This document shows, in pieces, positions 10,308 through 22,700 of a DNA stretch of 64,000 bases. How positions within the stretch are numbered: position 1 is the stretch's first letter; each line of letters starts with the position of its first letter. The notes beneath the pieces were generated by a model that was not told the origin of the DNA, ran no database searches, and was given only the letters and a program-made list of their open reading frames with translations. The DNA comes from Crocodylus rhombifer. Its lineage: Eukaryota; Chordata; Crocodylia; Crocodylidae. The position numbers were made by a program, and so were the translations under genes. The stretch is taken from assembly GCA_038503035.1 (NCBI GenBank), contig JAVSML010000029.1:695708-759707 (forward strand), in the 5' to 3' direction.

Positions 10308-10727
10308 CAACACCTGCCTGAGGCAGAATCATCCCTATCCAAACCATCCTATGTAAACTTCTAAATTCTACCTAAGACTAGCATCAGCCTTGATACAATA
10401 CAGACCTAACACCCTAACCACCACAGATAAAGCAGGGGAACCACAGCAGCTGCTTCTATAAAATGCTGTCAGTATGCTCAAGAGGTCCAGGCAGAGGGCC
10501 ACGCTCCCCACTACAAAACCCCTCAGAGTCCATACCAATCTGACCATGAGGTAAAATCCCTTCCTGACCCCAATGTGGCAATCAGCCTGACCCTTAAGCA
10601 GAGGGGCAAGACCCTCTAGCAAGGAACCTATGGCTTTGCTCCCAGCAGACGCACTAGCATGCCCTCTTTTCAGGTGCGTTGTACTACTTACTCAGGTTGA
10701 ATCTGTGATCCACCAAAACTTGGTGAT
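10308..10727. other. unannotated sequence
   Basis: Moderately GC-balanced sequence with no recognised repeat or exon between two hAT-type elements. Confidence 0.4.
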
Positions 10728-11166
10728 CAGTGGTGGCTAACCTTTTTGGCAGGTATACCGCAAGTTAAGCTCCCCCACCTCTGAGTGCTGCTCTGATTCC
10801 CTATTCTCTACAGGCATACCTGATTGAGTTTGCACCCCAGAGCGCCAAAACTGAGGGTGGACTCAAACCTCCAGCCATGTGGAGTGAATTTGGGCAGAAT
10901 ATTGCTGTGAGAAAAGTGTCACCATGAGTGAGAATCCTAAATTCAGTGGTGTCAACATGGAAAGGTAAACCTGGCTCTTGGCAGTGGCACCTGACACTTT
11001 CCTCTTGCAGTAGCCTCCTGTCCACACTCCACTTTAGACAGCTGGAGAGTTGAGTCCCACTGCCTCTATTCCAGTGCTTTTTTTTTTACTGAGTGCCCAG
11101 GGATTGCATGCCATACACAGAAGCTGCACGTGCCAGTTGTGCCATACCCCAGCTTAGCCACCCCTG
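10728..11166 (+). mobile_element. non-autonomous hAT-like element
   Basis: The left end CAGTGGTGGCTAACC and right end CTTAGCCACCCCTG are imperfect inverted repeats of the CAGGGGTGGCTAA type. The interior has no transposase. The flanking 8-mers TTGGTGAT and CTCTAGAT agree only at 4 of 8 positions, so the target duplication is not convincing. Confidence 0.6.
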
Positions 11167-12106
11167 CTCTAGATCTCTCTCATCAATGCTACTGGCCATT
11201 CTGCATTTATCTCCCACCATGTAATTGTACTTTTGGTTACTTTTCCCTAGGTGCAGCACTTTATTATAAGAGGGAGAACGTATGACCCCATGCTGTTCCT
11301 ATTCCTCTACTTCGGGAAAGTTCCACTATGTTAAGGGCTGCTCTGTGTAAATAGGCCCTAAGTATCTTCTGGGCTTCTGCTCCAAGTGTAAGACAGATTT
11401 TTCAAATACATGGTTTGCTTTTACACAGGCAGCTAGCCTCACTGAAATCCTCAGTGAAAGTGTGTGTCACAGTCAAGTATGTAAGTAAGGGTTTGCCAGA
11501 CTAGCCCTACATTTGCATAATGGTCCAATAGCATGGTATAACCGTTCAGTTGTTTTGCAGATATTTCATATCACATGTTAATACTGAATTATGTCAGCAA
11601 TAATATTACATACAGCATGGAAAATAAGACGGAAGTAGAAATATATTTGATCTACCAGACATTTAAGGGGGGTAATATTTGTATACAGACCTTTTCACTT
11701 ACAATTCATCTGGTCAAATATGTCATGGAATGACACTATTGATATTTCTTGCAAAGCTGGTAAAATAAATACAGTTCCTACTAGCCAGATATCCATGTCA
11801 CAGAAACCACCCTAACACTTGATAATAACTAGCACTCTGGTTGGCAGTCACCACAGTAACCATAAACTGAATTGGGATAATTAAGCTTGCCTCAACACGC
11901 TGATTGGACACTGTGACAAATCCTGCCCATTCTGTACTGATTGAGTCTAGGTTCTAAAAGCAATCTTCTAACTTAACTCAGAGTTTCAAAGGAGAAAGTA
12001 TAATAGTTCTTCCTAGAAGAAAAATAATCTTAATGTTATAGATAAAGAAAAGGTGCACATGGTGCAAGTCCTGCAGCACAAAACACCTATCTAACACAGA
12101 AAAAAA
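11167..12106. other. AT-rich sequence, nothing recognised
   Basis: No gene or repeat family was recognised. Confidence 0.4.
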
Positions 12107-12395
12107 ATAGGGTTGGAAGGGACCTTACGAGGTCATCTGCTACAACCTCCCGCTCAAAGCAGGACCATCCCAACTAGATCATCCCAGCCAAAACTTTGTC
12201 TAGCTGGGTCTTAAAAACCTCCAAAGATGGAGAGTCCACAACCTCTCTGGGTCACCTGTTCCAGTGTTTTACTACCCTCCTAGTGAGAAAGTTTTTCCTA
12301 ATATCTAACCTAAACTTCCCTTGCTGCAACTTGAGACCATTGCTCCTTGTTCTGTTATCTACCACCACTGAGACCATGTCTCCTAGTTTTTATAT
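12107..12395 (-). mobile_element. CR1: CR1 LINE 3' fragment
   Basis: The reverse complement of the CR1 3' end: the plus strand has AGGGTTGGAAGGGACCTTAC, then CTCCTAGTGAGAAAGTTTTT and TGCAACTTGAGACCATTGCT, equivalent to [25 protein letters not shown] on the minus strand. Truncated near 12395. Confidence 0.85.
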
Positions 12396-12664
12396 ATATT
12401 TTCTTCCTGGGATTTAACTTTTATATAATTGAATATGAATACAATTAAAACATGAATGACTCACACATTTTCCACCTGAGGTCAGATTTTATTAATTAAA
12501 TATAAATACAAGTAAGAAATGAATGATTGTCAAAAAATAAATATGGAAAAATGAATCCAGTTGGTGTTTTTAAGTAACCAGCTTCAAGGAACAAGAATCT
12601 ACATTTTAAAACTGAAGCCAGTATAGCCTTTCCATTCTAAGCTTGATTTTAAATTGTTGTTACT
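12396..12664. other. AT-rich sequence
   Basis: Nothing recognised. Confidence 0.35.
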
Positions 12665-13236
12665 GGGCGCATCTATACACGTGCTTTAATGCACAGTAGC
12701 TCATTAAAGCCTCAAATAAAAAACTGTAAGGTTATGCCAATCTGTAGTACAATAAGCTACTGCACATTAAGCCTCACTTAGGGCACCTATACATGAGCAT
12801 TCCAACATGCTGGAATTCCAGTGCATCGGAGCAGACTAGATTGAGACATCTGGAGTGTGGCAACTGCCATGCACCAGCAGCCTCCTGCATCTTGTGCATC
12901 TGCATCCCTGCATTTAAAAATGGCAACGGGGGTGCTTGAACTAAAGCTTTAAATGAGCTTTAATTCAAGTGTCCCTGCCACCATTTTTAAGCATGGGGAT
13001 GCTGATACATGAGATGCAGCAGTGTTTACTTAGAGCAGTTCATGGAGCTGCTCTATTTAAAGCGCTGGTCCCCCTCACACCCCTGAAGCATGTGCAAAAG
13101 TGCCCTTAAAAACCATGCGCAGTCATTACTGTGCATTAAGGCATCTTAATGCGCATTTCTTTAGTACCTGACATTGGAGGTACGAAATTTAATGTGCATT
13201 ACAAAAAGCATTTTAATGCACATGTAGATATGGTCA
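12665..13236. mobile_element. TIR MITE (CATCTACACRTGC family), outer of a nested pair
   Basis: The left end GGGCGCATCTATACACGTGC pairs with the right end, whose reverse complement is GTGACCATATCTACATGTGC. Complementarity continues inward (TTTAATGCACAGT against ATTAAAATGC). Sister copies with the same ends lie at 39345-39654 and 47708-48047. No coding capacity. An inner element at about 12779-13110 splits it. Confidence 0.6.
12779..13110. mobile_element. inner TIR MITE nested in the previous element
   Basis: The left end TTAGGGCACCTATACATGAG pairs with the right end, whose reverse complement is TTAAGGGCACTTTTGCACAT. The interior holds inverted copies of an ATTTAAAAATGG...CCATTTTTAA segment near 12915 and 12980. 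CTTA on the left and TTAA on the right may reflect a TA-rich target, but the superfamily was not assigned. Confidence 0.5.
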
Positions 13237-13595
13237 CTGTTATATATATCATTTCACTTACCATGTAGATTTTTACCTTTTAATATATTATAGCTGTTAA
13301 AGCGACATTATAAATGCACAAAACAGCATCAGAGTCCCTATATCTTCAGCAAATATTTGTTGAAGCAATCTTCTCAGGTAAGACTGTCCGACTCTAATCT
13401 TTTAAACTTATACTGCGCTGACAATCAGTTCACCTGATCTAGCCTATCTAATTCACTTCCAAACAAAGTAATAGATTTATTCAGAAAATAAAGTTTTCTA
13501 GGGACCTAAATAGAATACTATAATACATGGACCCACTGGTGAGGATTAACTTTTGAAAAGCAAACTTCCTGTGTACTGGGGTCGTGTCATTATTT
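13237..13595. other. AT-rich sequence
   Basis: Nothing recognised. Confidence 0.35.
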
Positions 13596-15455
13596 CATAG
13601 ATTTCACAGACATTAGGGCTGGAAGGGACCTTGGAAGATCATCAACTCCAGCCCCCAGCCCAAAGGGCAGGAAGTCAGCTAGGGTCATAGGATCCCAGCA
13701 AGATAAGCGTCCAATTTGCTCTTGAACGTGTAAAATGTAGGTGCTTGAACCATCTCTGATGGCAGGCTGTTCCAGACCTTCTTCCTTATGTCCAGCCTGA
13801 AATGGTCTAGTAGTAGTTTATTACCGTTCGACCTCATCATCCCTTGGGGCACTCTGGTGAACAAACGTTCCCCCAGATACTGGTGGTCTCCTCTGATAAA
13901 CTTATAGGTGGCCATCAGATCACCCCTGAGTCTGCACTTTTCCAGGCTAAAAAGCCCCATGGCTCTCAGTCTATCATCGTAAGATCTGTTTTCCTGACCT
14001 CTGATCATGCGCGTGGCTCTCCTCTGGACACTCTCAAGCTTCTCCACATCCTTTTTGAATTGTGGAGCCCAAAACTGGACGTAGTACTCCAGCTGCGGCC
14101 TCACCAAGGCCGAGTACGAGGGGAGAATGACTTCCCGGGATTTGCTTGAGAAGCATCTATGGATGCAAGCCAGTGTTTTGGTTGCTTTACTAGCAACAGC
14201 ATCGCACTGCAGGCTCATGTTCATCTTGTGGTGAATGATGACCCCCAAGTCTCTTTCTCCCGTAGTGCTAGCCAGTGTTGCAGTGCCAAGCCTATAAGGA
14301 GGTTTTTCTTTCCAAGGTGGAGAGCCTTGCATTTTTTGGTGTTAAACACCATTAGGTTCTCATCTGCCAATTTGCTGAGCCTGTCCAGGTCAGCCTGGAT
14401 CACCAAGCTGTCTTCTGGCGTGGATGTTTGCCCCAAAGTTTAGTGTCATCGGCAAACTTGGCCAGTCTGCTCCTGACTCCAATGTCCACATCATTAATGA
14501 AGATGTTGAACAATATGGGTCAAAGGACAGAGTCTTGGGGGACCCCACTGGTCACAGGACACCATGATGAGAGACTTCCATCAATTACTACCCTCTGGGT
14601 CTGACCACGGAGCCAATTTTCCAGCCAGCGGATCATGGTACACCCAAGGCCACAACTGGCCGGTTTTGCCAAGAGGTGATCATGGGATACCAGATCAAAG
14701 GCTTTTCTGAAGTCAAGATATATGACATCGATCTCTTCTCCCTTGTCCAGGTGATAGGTCACCTGCTTGTAGAAGGAAATGAGATTGGTCAAGCAAGACC
14801 TACCCACAACAAACCCGTGCTGGCTATCCCTTAGGATGTTGGCATCGGCCAGTTCATTAAGGATGGCCTCTTTAATAAACTTTTCTAAGATCTTCCCCAG
14901 GACAGAAGTCAGGCTGATGGGCCTATAGTTTACCAGATCCACTTTCCTCCCTTTCTTGAAGATCGGCACCACACTGGCCTTCTTCCAGTCTTCAGGCACT
15001 ACACCAGAGCGCCAGGAATTTTCAAAGATCCATGCCAGGGGCTGGGCTATGATGCTCGCCAGCTTCTTGTGTACCCTGGGGTGTAAATTGTCAGGGCCGG
15101 CTGACTTGAAGGTATCTAGCTTCTCAAGGTGTTCCTTCACAAGGTCAGCATTAATGGAGGGCAGGGGATCTCCCTCACCCAGACCTCCCTGTCCCATAGC
15201 GGGCATGGGTGTCCCATGGGACTGAAGAAAGATCAACGCAAAGTACCCATTTAATAGGTTGGCTTTTTCCTGGACATCAGTTGTCAGTTGCCCCGTCTGG
15301 TTCAGCAGGGATCCAATGTTGCCCTTGCTTTTCCTCCGGTTCCCCTCATATCTGAAAAAGGACTTTTTGTTGTCCTTGATGCTTGAAGCTAGTTGGAGTT
15401 CAGCTGCAGGCTTGGCTTTCCTGGTTTGCTTCCTGCAGGACCGGACCATTATGAT
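13596..15455 (-). mobile_element. CR1: CR1 LINE, 1.9-kb 5'-truncated copy
   Basis: The CR1 3' UTR begins at about 13596 (plus strand CATTAGGGCTGGAAGGGACC). The element extends on the minus strand through the whole reverse transcriptase and into the linker upstream of it, ending near 15455. It lacks the endonuclease domain, so it is truncated at its 5' end as most CR1 copies are. The coding content is in a separate entry. Confidence 0.92.
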
Positions 15456-15473
15456 ACTATATTCTGTGTTCAA
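13685..15473 (-). pseudogene. CR1 ORF2 reverse transcriptase, broken
   Basis: CR1 ORF2 encodes an endonuclease-reverse transcriptase that copies CR1 RNA at a nicked genomic target. Here the minus strand keeps RT motifs in order: TFKSAGPDNLHPRV, ASVVPIFKKG, NYRPISLTSVLGKILEKF, DSQHGFVVGRSCLTNL, DVIYLDFRKAFDLVSHDHLL, then CPVTSGVPQDSVL. An in-frame stop at 14517-14519 falls just before the PILFNIFIND block, and a frameshift near 14435 follows the FADDTKLWG active-site motif. The C-terminal part (13685-14332) is again open, including LEYYVQFWAPQFKKDVEKLE and ESVQRRATRMIRG. The endonuclease domain is missing. With only two or three lesions over 1.8 kb this is one of the younger copies, but it cannot make an active protein. 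Confidence 0.9.
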
Positions 15474-16846
15474 TTACTGAATACTACTTCAATTCATTTA
15501 ACAGTAGGTATGTTAGATTTAAGTCTATTTATTATGAACATTTCATCTGCATAGAAGATTTACAGTGTTTTATTAATCCATCACCTGGACTCTCCAAAAA
15601 TATGATGAATGATGCTGCATAAAATGCTGCTCTTTATACACTTTAGGTGGTTTGGCAATTAACAGTTCAAACCTTCACTGCTATATTGAATCAAATGCTT
15701 TTTCTTTTTTAATACAGATCCAAATCCTAAAAGAGTTCTACTGTATCATAAAAAACGTGATAAATCTAATGTGATAAATCTAAACATTTGACAGGATTAC
15801 TTCTACCAAGTTATTTCAGAATGTACCTTATTTGCAAAACCAAAAAGAAAATAGTGCTAGAACCAACGTTTGATTAATGAAAAACCATCTGAAGCTGCTC
15901 TATGCCATTTTATTTCTACAAAGTCATATTTCAGACACCTTTAAAGCAATGGATAGGCTGGGGATTTTCTCTCAAAAACATTTTATTAAAAAAAACAACA
16001 ACAAACTGACAACAGAGCTTGTTCAATACACCATGGCTGTGAACTAGAAGCAGCTATGAAACGCATCATAGTTCGCTTTTCTTGGATGAACAGACGCTTC
16101 TTCAATTATAAAAGTGTAAACTGGTGAAGATTGAATCCCAGCAATGAAAGTAATATAAATACATGTGTCATTGCTCACAGCACATATGAGTACAACTACA
16201 GCAGCAAGCAACACCTTGCTACCAGTAAAGAGAGAGACAGACAGAGTTAATGTTGTATACTGTATTACATTGTATTCACATTACATTCAAAAGATATTAC
16301 ATTTTCCAATTTTGTTTCAATATTACTGCTTACCATAGCAGCGTACCAAATATTTTGGTTGATCTTTAAATATTGCAAGATTGCTAATGTCATCACTTTT
16401 TTAATAGAAGAATAAAACCATTGTATTCAAATGCTGACCTTTTTACTTTGCTATATAAACCCATTAAAAACACCAAAAAACAAACCCCAAACCTAAAAAG
16501 CTTTAAAACATCAATTTTAAAGGATACTTTCTGCTATATCCTTTATTATAAATGTTACCAAGACAAAGGCAGAAACCAAAAATCAATTTTTAATATATTT
16601 CTTCCTACCACAGGGCATCAGAAACATTAATGGTTTCTGCATCTACACGACTACTATTATAAGCTTTTCTCTTCTGACATATGCCTTTAAAAACATGATT
16701 AATGAATAATTGTATATACATTTTAAGCAGTTCTGGATATAAATTAATTTTTAAAATGTGCTAGACACAAACTACTTTCTATTGTTTGTTTACTCAAACT
16801 AGATTTTAATATTTACATAGCTGCTTAAACTTAGGCAGGTGCACAT
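15474..16846. other. AT-rich sequence, nothing recognised
   Basis: No gene or repeat family was recognised. Frames are short and low in complexity. Confidence 0.4.
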
Positions 16847-17882
16847 TAGGCCTGTATTCACTTCAGGTTCAGCCGATTCTAGGGATAGTGATTTGATTCG
16901 GTGATTTAAATCACTGTTCTGATTCGATTTGGCCGAATCTGCCAGGCTACACCCATTCTCCGCCCCTTTCCCAGCCCAACAGTGGCCTCCCCGCCCACCC
17001 CAGCTCCCCGCACTTGGGGGAAGAAAAGCCGCAGCTCAGCAGGCGCTGACGGGTGGGGGGGGGGATCCCTGATGCTCCCCACTGCCTCACGCTGCATGGG
17101 AGCACTGCATGAGCCCCCAAACCTCCCCTCTGCACCCCCACCCCCCTCATGGGTGCCCTGCATGGGCCAGCTCTGGCCCTTTAAGAAATAAAAAACACCT
17201 GAAGAAACCCTGGGACTCACCACTTCTGCCGGTGGGAGCCATCCCTGCTGCCCCCTGCCATGTGAGGGGCTCTGCAGGAGCCCCTGAAGCCTCAAGGCTG
17301 CACCAGGAGTGGTGAGTCTTGGAGCTTTTCTACACTTTTTTTTTCTTAAAGGGCCAGAGCCCTGGCAGGTGAGGCAGCCATGAAGGGGGCCGGGGAAGCT
17401 GGGAAGCTGGGGGGGTCAAGGGGGCTCCTGTAGAGCTTCCCATGCAGCATGGGGCAGTGGGAATCACCCTCTGCAAAGCAGCACCCGGTGAGCTGGGGCT
17501 TTTCTTTAAAGTACTGGGAGTTGGGGCTGGTGGGGGAAGCCATGGGGGGGACTGGGGGAGTGGGTGGGGGACAGGGTGGGGGTTGGGTGGGCTGGTAGGG
17601 GTCCCCCCTTCGTTCCCTCCTCCCTCCCCCAGCCTCCTCTCCCCCACCCCTAGTACTTACCAGCTCAGAGTGGCTGCAGTTCTCTACTGCAGCCACTGGC
17701 GACTGCTCAAATAATCAAAGCTCTCCAAATCTTTGCCAAAGCATTGGAGAGCTTTGAATTGATTCAGCGCTTTAAATTGATCCCCTGATTCGATTCAGAT
17801 TTGGAGATTCAGTCACTGAATTGGGCCGAAACTCCTCGAAATCAAATCACCACCCAAAGCTTCGGACAGCCCTATTGCACAT
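16839..17882. mobile_element. foldback non-autonomous hAT element with 8-bp TSD
   Basis: The termini TAGGCCTGTATTCACTTC (16847) and the reverse complement of the right end, TAGGGCTGTCCGAAGC (ending at 17874), match the ends of the full-length hAT at 55730. The flanks GTGCACAT (16839-16846) and TTGCACAT (17875-17882) match at 7 of 8. Subterminal AATCGA/TCGAAT-like motifs are clustered at both ends. The GC-rich core is a long imperfect inverted repeat centred near 17270: the block near 17020-17130 (AAGAAAAGCCGCAGCTCAGC, CTGCATGGGAGC) recurs inverted near 17420-17510, and GGCCCTTTAAGAAA recurs inverted near 17340-17355. No transposase is present. Confidence 0.8.
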
Positions 17883-18573
17883 TATAAAATGCTTCATATT
17901 TTATATTAGCCTTCCTGATTCCTACTAAAGAGAACATGCAGGTAGGAATAGAAAAAGTCTTGATTTTGGAGCCACTTCAATAGTGTGGTGTTAAATTAGC
18001 TCACTAAAGCAAACCTTTTTGAAGTTTTTGTCAGTCTTTTAAACTTTTAATGACACAAACTCCAAGATTATATGATTAAGACTGATTGGTGCCACTGAAA
18101 ATAGTCATTACAGCAGAAGTGTCAGGAAGTAGCTCCAACAAGAGATACATCAGTGAGAGTTACTGAGTAGTCTTGTGCATACTGAGTATATCTTGCAGTG
18201 GGCAAAGGGGTCTCTAACTTCCATTTCATTTTTTCTGCATTGAACAGTCTTTCTTTTCATTCATATATTTGTAGCTTTCTGATATATTTATTTCATTTTT
18301 TTAAATCCTTTCCTGGCCATTTCTTGTTCCAGACCACCTGCACCACTATTCTGTCATATTTACGGAGTCCCAGTCATGATATCCTAAAACAGTCATTAGA
18401 TTTGTATAACTTACTTTTGGAAGATATCAAGAAAAATTCTCACCTCTTACAGACCCCAGTCCTGATCATGTATATATAGTAAATTATATATATTTACACC
18501 ATGTATGGGACCGTGCATTTGTATGCGACTACTCTGGCTGTACCTAAGCCATTAGACAGAACTGTCACTATAG
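17883..18573. other. AT-rich sequence, nothing recognised
   Basis: No gene or repeat family was recognised. Confidence 0.4.
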
Positions 18574-19072
18574 CTAGGGACAGAAATTATGCATAAATTA
18601 GTATAAGTGATTGGAAACTGGTTTAAATCTGTAGCCCAACAGACATTCAGTGCACACGAACTGATTTCAAAATGGCCAGAACTGGTTTAAGATAACCTTG
18701 ATGTAGTTTCAGATTTAACTGGTTTAAGTTAAATCAGTTTATTGAACTTCTGTCCCAGATCCCCTCCAGATTCAAGTTAACTCACACTCTCCCAGCATCC
18801 CAGAATGGTTTGCACCTCCCCTACAACTCCACCCCCCACCCTTGCAGGGTGGGCAGCTAACCTTGGCCCAAGCTGTCTGCTCCAGCCCAGCAGGGAGGTG
18901 TGCTTTAGCAACCCCTGGCATCTGGCTTGGGCCACTGCAGGCATGTGGCTACATTTCCAGAAACAAATATGGATGTCTGTTCACTTGCTTATTGATTCAA
19001 TCTACACAGCTTAGACAAACATGCAAAAATTGAATTGATTCAGCCTTGGGCTTTTTGACTGCCTGTATTTAG
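18574..19072 (-). mobile_element. TIR DNA element (TAGGKACAGA family), inverted copy
   Basis: Read on the minus strand it starts CTAAATACAGGCAGTCAAAA and proceeds AGCCCAAGGCTGAATCAATT, matching the copies at 25629 and 27230. Its other end has TAGGGACAGAAATT as inverted terminal repeat. The block AACTGGTTTAA...GTTTATTGAACTTCTGTC matches the 3' half of the 27230 copy. It has no transposase frame. Confidence 0.65.
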
Positions 19073-20815
19073 ATTATATGTATACAAAGGCAAAGTCTAC
19101 ACTCTCCCTCAGTAACAGTAGTTAAAGTGAGCAGTCTGGCAGCTCAAATAAGCCCCCTCCCAGATTACCTAGAATGTATGCATCTCACGGTCTATTTAAA
19201 GTCTGCTGAAAACAACAGCACGTTACTGTGGCATCTGCACACCAATGGCCAATCAGTAACACAAACCTCCAAAGGCCACTTTCATGCTGTGTGCACTTTT
19301 CACATTCCTGCAACCAAGACTTGTATTGGGATCTTTGCTGCACTTAGGGTAGTTTCCATAGGTGACCTGAAATAATGCTGTTTTTGCCAGCCAGAGTGAG
19401 TGCTACAAAACTTAATTCAGCTGGAAGTCACTCTAGACATAGCTTGCAGTTAAAACCATTTTTCTATAACACACCAAAGGTATGAGTGCCTGCCAACAAT
19501 CTGTTTTTAAAGTGACCTTTTAAGAAGTGGATCAAAAAAAAAAAATCAACAAGAAACCTACAGGACCTGGGAGGTTTCCTATCTTTGAAGAGTAGAAAAA
19601 AAAATCCAAAAGCTTTCGAATTAATCTCATAAGTGCTGTTTAAGAAAAAAAGGACTTAAAAAAGAAAAAGGTAAATGTAAACGTATCTTTTAGTTATATT
19701 TCCTATAAAGATTTTTATATTTGTCGGGTCATGTTATAAGCTGTAAATTCTACCATAACACCTTGGAAGAGTACAAAAACAATCTTAAGTGGGGATTTCG
19801 ATAATGCCCGGACCTGTTCTGGCTCCTACAGCAGTGATATAAATGCCTGCACATACTGTGAATATATCTGACTTCTGGCATTGCCTTGGCACAACCAGGT
19901 GAGTTAAGAATACTTCTGTCCCTAGCTTTACTGATAACCATAACGTCATTAGTATGTAGATTTCTGTCTGGGAACAACCACAGTCAAGCTATAGGCTCTG
20001 TAATACTGTTGTAGAAAACCTGTTAAGCTTTAGCAATAGAGACTTATCTCTGTAAGTAATACGTTTCCTGGAAGGAATGTAGCCTTCTTAAAACAAAGTG
20101 TGAAACATGAAGTCTCTCAAGAGGAAAAGATTTTGTTCACTTTTTCATGTTAATCTTTGCTACCTATTGATATCTTCCTCAGCATGTTGCTGAATACTAG
20201 AAAATTTCAAGTAAACAACCAGAAGGTAAAGCTTTTACCGGCACATATCTGAGCATTAATTGAAATGCCTTAAGGCAGAGTAAAAATGCTTCTAAAACAT
20301 TTACGTAAGATAAATAGAACTCCGATAAGAAAAAAGAAGATGGGGAGGGGCCATATAGAACACTTTGCTTTACAGCTCTCTACATCAATTAGCCTTTAAA
20401 TACTACAACTTTTTGACTTAACTCTTCAAAATTAAAATGCTTTGCAAAGAATCCTAAGGTCAGAGACAACACTCAGCTCAGTGAGGTATTATTGGAAATA
20501 TTTTTTATAAAAAATAATACTTTATAGGATTTTTACAGCATTCATTTTAGAAGACAATTTTTTCGTCTTGGAGTCTAGAGCCTGGTATATTTGCCAGTGA
20601 AACCTTATTTATATTTTATATTCAGATGCATTCTCTATAGGTACACAATAGCATTCACAACAGATTATATTCAATTATTACTGAGTCATAATTTTCCTCG
20701 TATAGGCTGCTTCAGACATAGAAAAAAAAGCACTTTAAACTCTGAGCACCCCCACACCAAGCCCAGCACATGCCCAGAAGACTAATTGTGTTAGTTGGAC
20801 CTAGCACATCCACAT
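19073..20815. other. unannotated sequence
   Basis: No repeat family was recognised. On the minus strand a good acceptor (TGGTTGTTCCCAG at about 19968) opens into a roughly 60-codon frame ending in TAA near 19790, but no donor or homology supports an exon. Confidence 0.35.
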
Positions 20816-20932
20816 CTGTATAGATCAGGCGCTTTAGTGGGGCTTTTTTTGGCGCTTTTATCTAACAGCTGATTGAACCAGCTGTTAGATAAAAGTGCCC
20901 AAAGGCCCCAGTGAAGTGCCTGATCTATACAG
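20816..20932. repeat. hairpin-forming inverted repeat
   Basis: Arms of about 55 bp, from CTGTATAGATCAGGCGC (20816) to TTTTATCTAACAGCTG and from CAGCTGTTAGATAAAA to GCCTGATCTATACAG (20932), are separated by only ATTGAAC. Pairing is near complete apart from a few G-T-type changes and a T-run length difference. It is probably a small palindromic MITE, and the outer limits are not clear. Confidence 0.8.
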
Positions 20933-22469
20933 ACACTGCAGAGCCATGTTGAACTATCATGCTGCTTCTTCTGATAAAGCAGTTTTGTTTTGTTTTTCAT
21001 GTCTGTCAGCAGCCAGAGTATCTACTGAATTATTAAAAGAATACCTTTATAGTTAACTTATGACATTAAAGACAAAATTACTTCAAATGACAGCCTATGC
21101 CATGGTCATTTATCCCTCCTCTGCTTCTGGTTCTGCACTTTCATAGAGGTGTATAGAGATGAGTATATCCCCCAATTATGCCGCCTTCAAGTCCATGAAG
21201 TTAGCTCTCACCAGAGCAGGTGGGGGAGGATAGCTGACCTCCACAATGCACCGACTTAGCTGTTTGAAGAAGGATAGTGATCTGTTGCTGGTATAGGCCA
21301 GCATCAAGCTGCCACTCCCAAGGAGCAAGTGGGATATAGGATTCCCTAGTGGGCTGGGCCATAATGTTCACAAAAATGCTGTCACTGTGACTTTTTCCTT
21401 GTTTGCCCACCTAAAGTATTTTGGTGTAATCAGGATGCCAGATGAGTATGCAACACCCTCCTCCTAGCTGTATTTCTATATATATAACTGTCTTATCATC
21501 ACTACTTTTGTCCCTTTACCACAGCTCACAGTCTGGTAGTATGTGGGGCATGGTTAAATGGATATAATGATTAAACTGTGTCAGTGGATAGTCACATGGT
21601 TAAATAATTTTGTGGTTAAATAGATTCATTGGCTGTAAGACACAGATCTAATAGGCATGCATGTAAGGGTCAAAAAGTTTGGTGTTGAGTTTTGGATCCT
21701 TCTTTAGTCTGTAAGAAATTTCATAAACTGACTGTCATCAGCTCCGATAATTATATCACAGCTGAAGCAATTTTGAAATTGTTTTTGCCCCTTATGAAAA
21801 CATTCTTCTAAAAGGTTACCAAATTGTGAACCTCTCCTTCTTCAAAATCACTTCCAACTCCTATTATTGCTAATGAAGTTAATATAAGTACCTTTTCCAA
21901 GTATATCTTCACTTGGAAGTGATGCTGCCCCATATAAAAGTAACTGCCATGTCCCATGGTTTTCAGTGAGCCAATGTGGCAGGCATGGTATCTTTTGAGT
22001 ATTGGACAGGATATAGGGAAGAGCAGAGACCTAGAGAAGGTACACATTGAGAGTCAAGTAAAGTAGGCTACTAAGATGTCAGAGGTGGATTTACTGCTTA
22101 TGATAAAGTATAACAAGTTAGAAGGAAATTCATGAAACAGTTTAGGAGGAAAACAGTTAAGAGGACAGTAACAGGGAAAGCAATGGAAAGGTACATACTC
22201 TATGGTAGCAGAGGGGAAGTGGAGTCCTTTCAAAGCAGGACACGTGGTTTTATGCATATTAAGACTAGGTTTAGACTCCTAAAAGATCACGTAAGCTTTT
22301 TTAGGGCAGGGAGGAGAGCTGTGGGTAGCAAGTTGTTTCATCAAAAGAAAGAAAATACAAGATTCAGAAATTGATTCTTTTGGACCACATCAGATCTTTT
22401 TCAGCACATCTTTTGAGTTTTGGAGGTCTCTCCTGATTTCTGAGCATGTAGGGTTAGCAAGCCTGTACA
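20933..22469. other. unannotated sequence
   Basis: No gene or repeat family was recognised with confidence. The 80-codon frame at 22132-22374 has no recognisable motif. Confidence 0.35.
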
Positions 22470-22700
22470 TTTTTAAGGCCAGAGGGAAGATTCTGAGCAT
22501 CTAGTCTGGCTTCTTGAAAAAAAGGCTGCTAACATCCAGTTGGATTTGAAGACTTCCAGTAATGGAGACTTTACCACCTCCTTCAGCAAGTTATTCCAGT
22601 GGTTAATTACTTCTATTGCTAAGCATTTTTGCCCCAGTTCTAGTCTGAATTTATTTCACTTTTCTTGGATATCAGCATGCTTTTTTGTTACATCTGTCTA
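22470..22700 (-). mobile_element. CR1: ancient CR1 fragment
   Basis: The plus strand carries AAGACTTCCAGTAATGGAGA, then TTATTCCAGTGGTTAATTAC and CTAGTCTGAATTTATTTCAC, the reverse complement of an old CR1 3' region. The same three blocks occur at 48430-48540. Strongly diverged, no open frame. Confidence 0.6.

Noticed and set aside
19790..19968. Possible terminal exon on the minus strand after a TTGTTCCCAG acceptor
   Set aside because: The frame is open about 60 codons to a TAA, but there is no donor, no neighbour in phase and no recognised homology.
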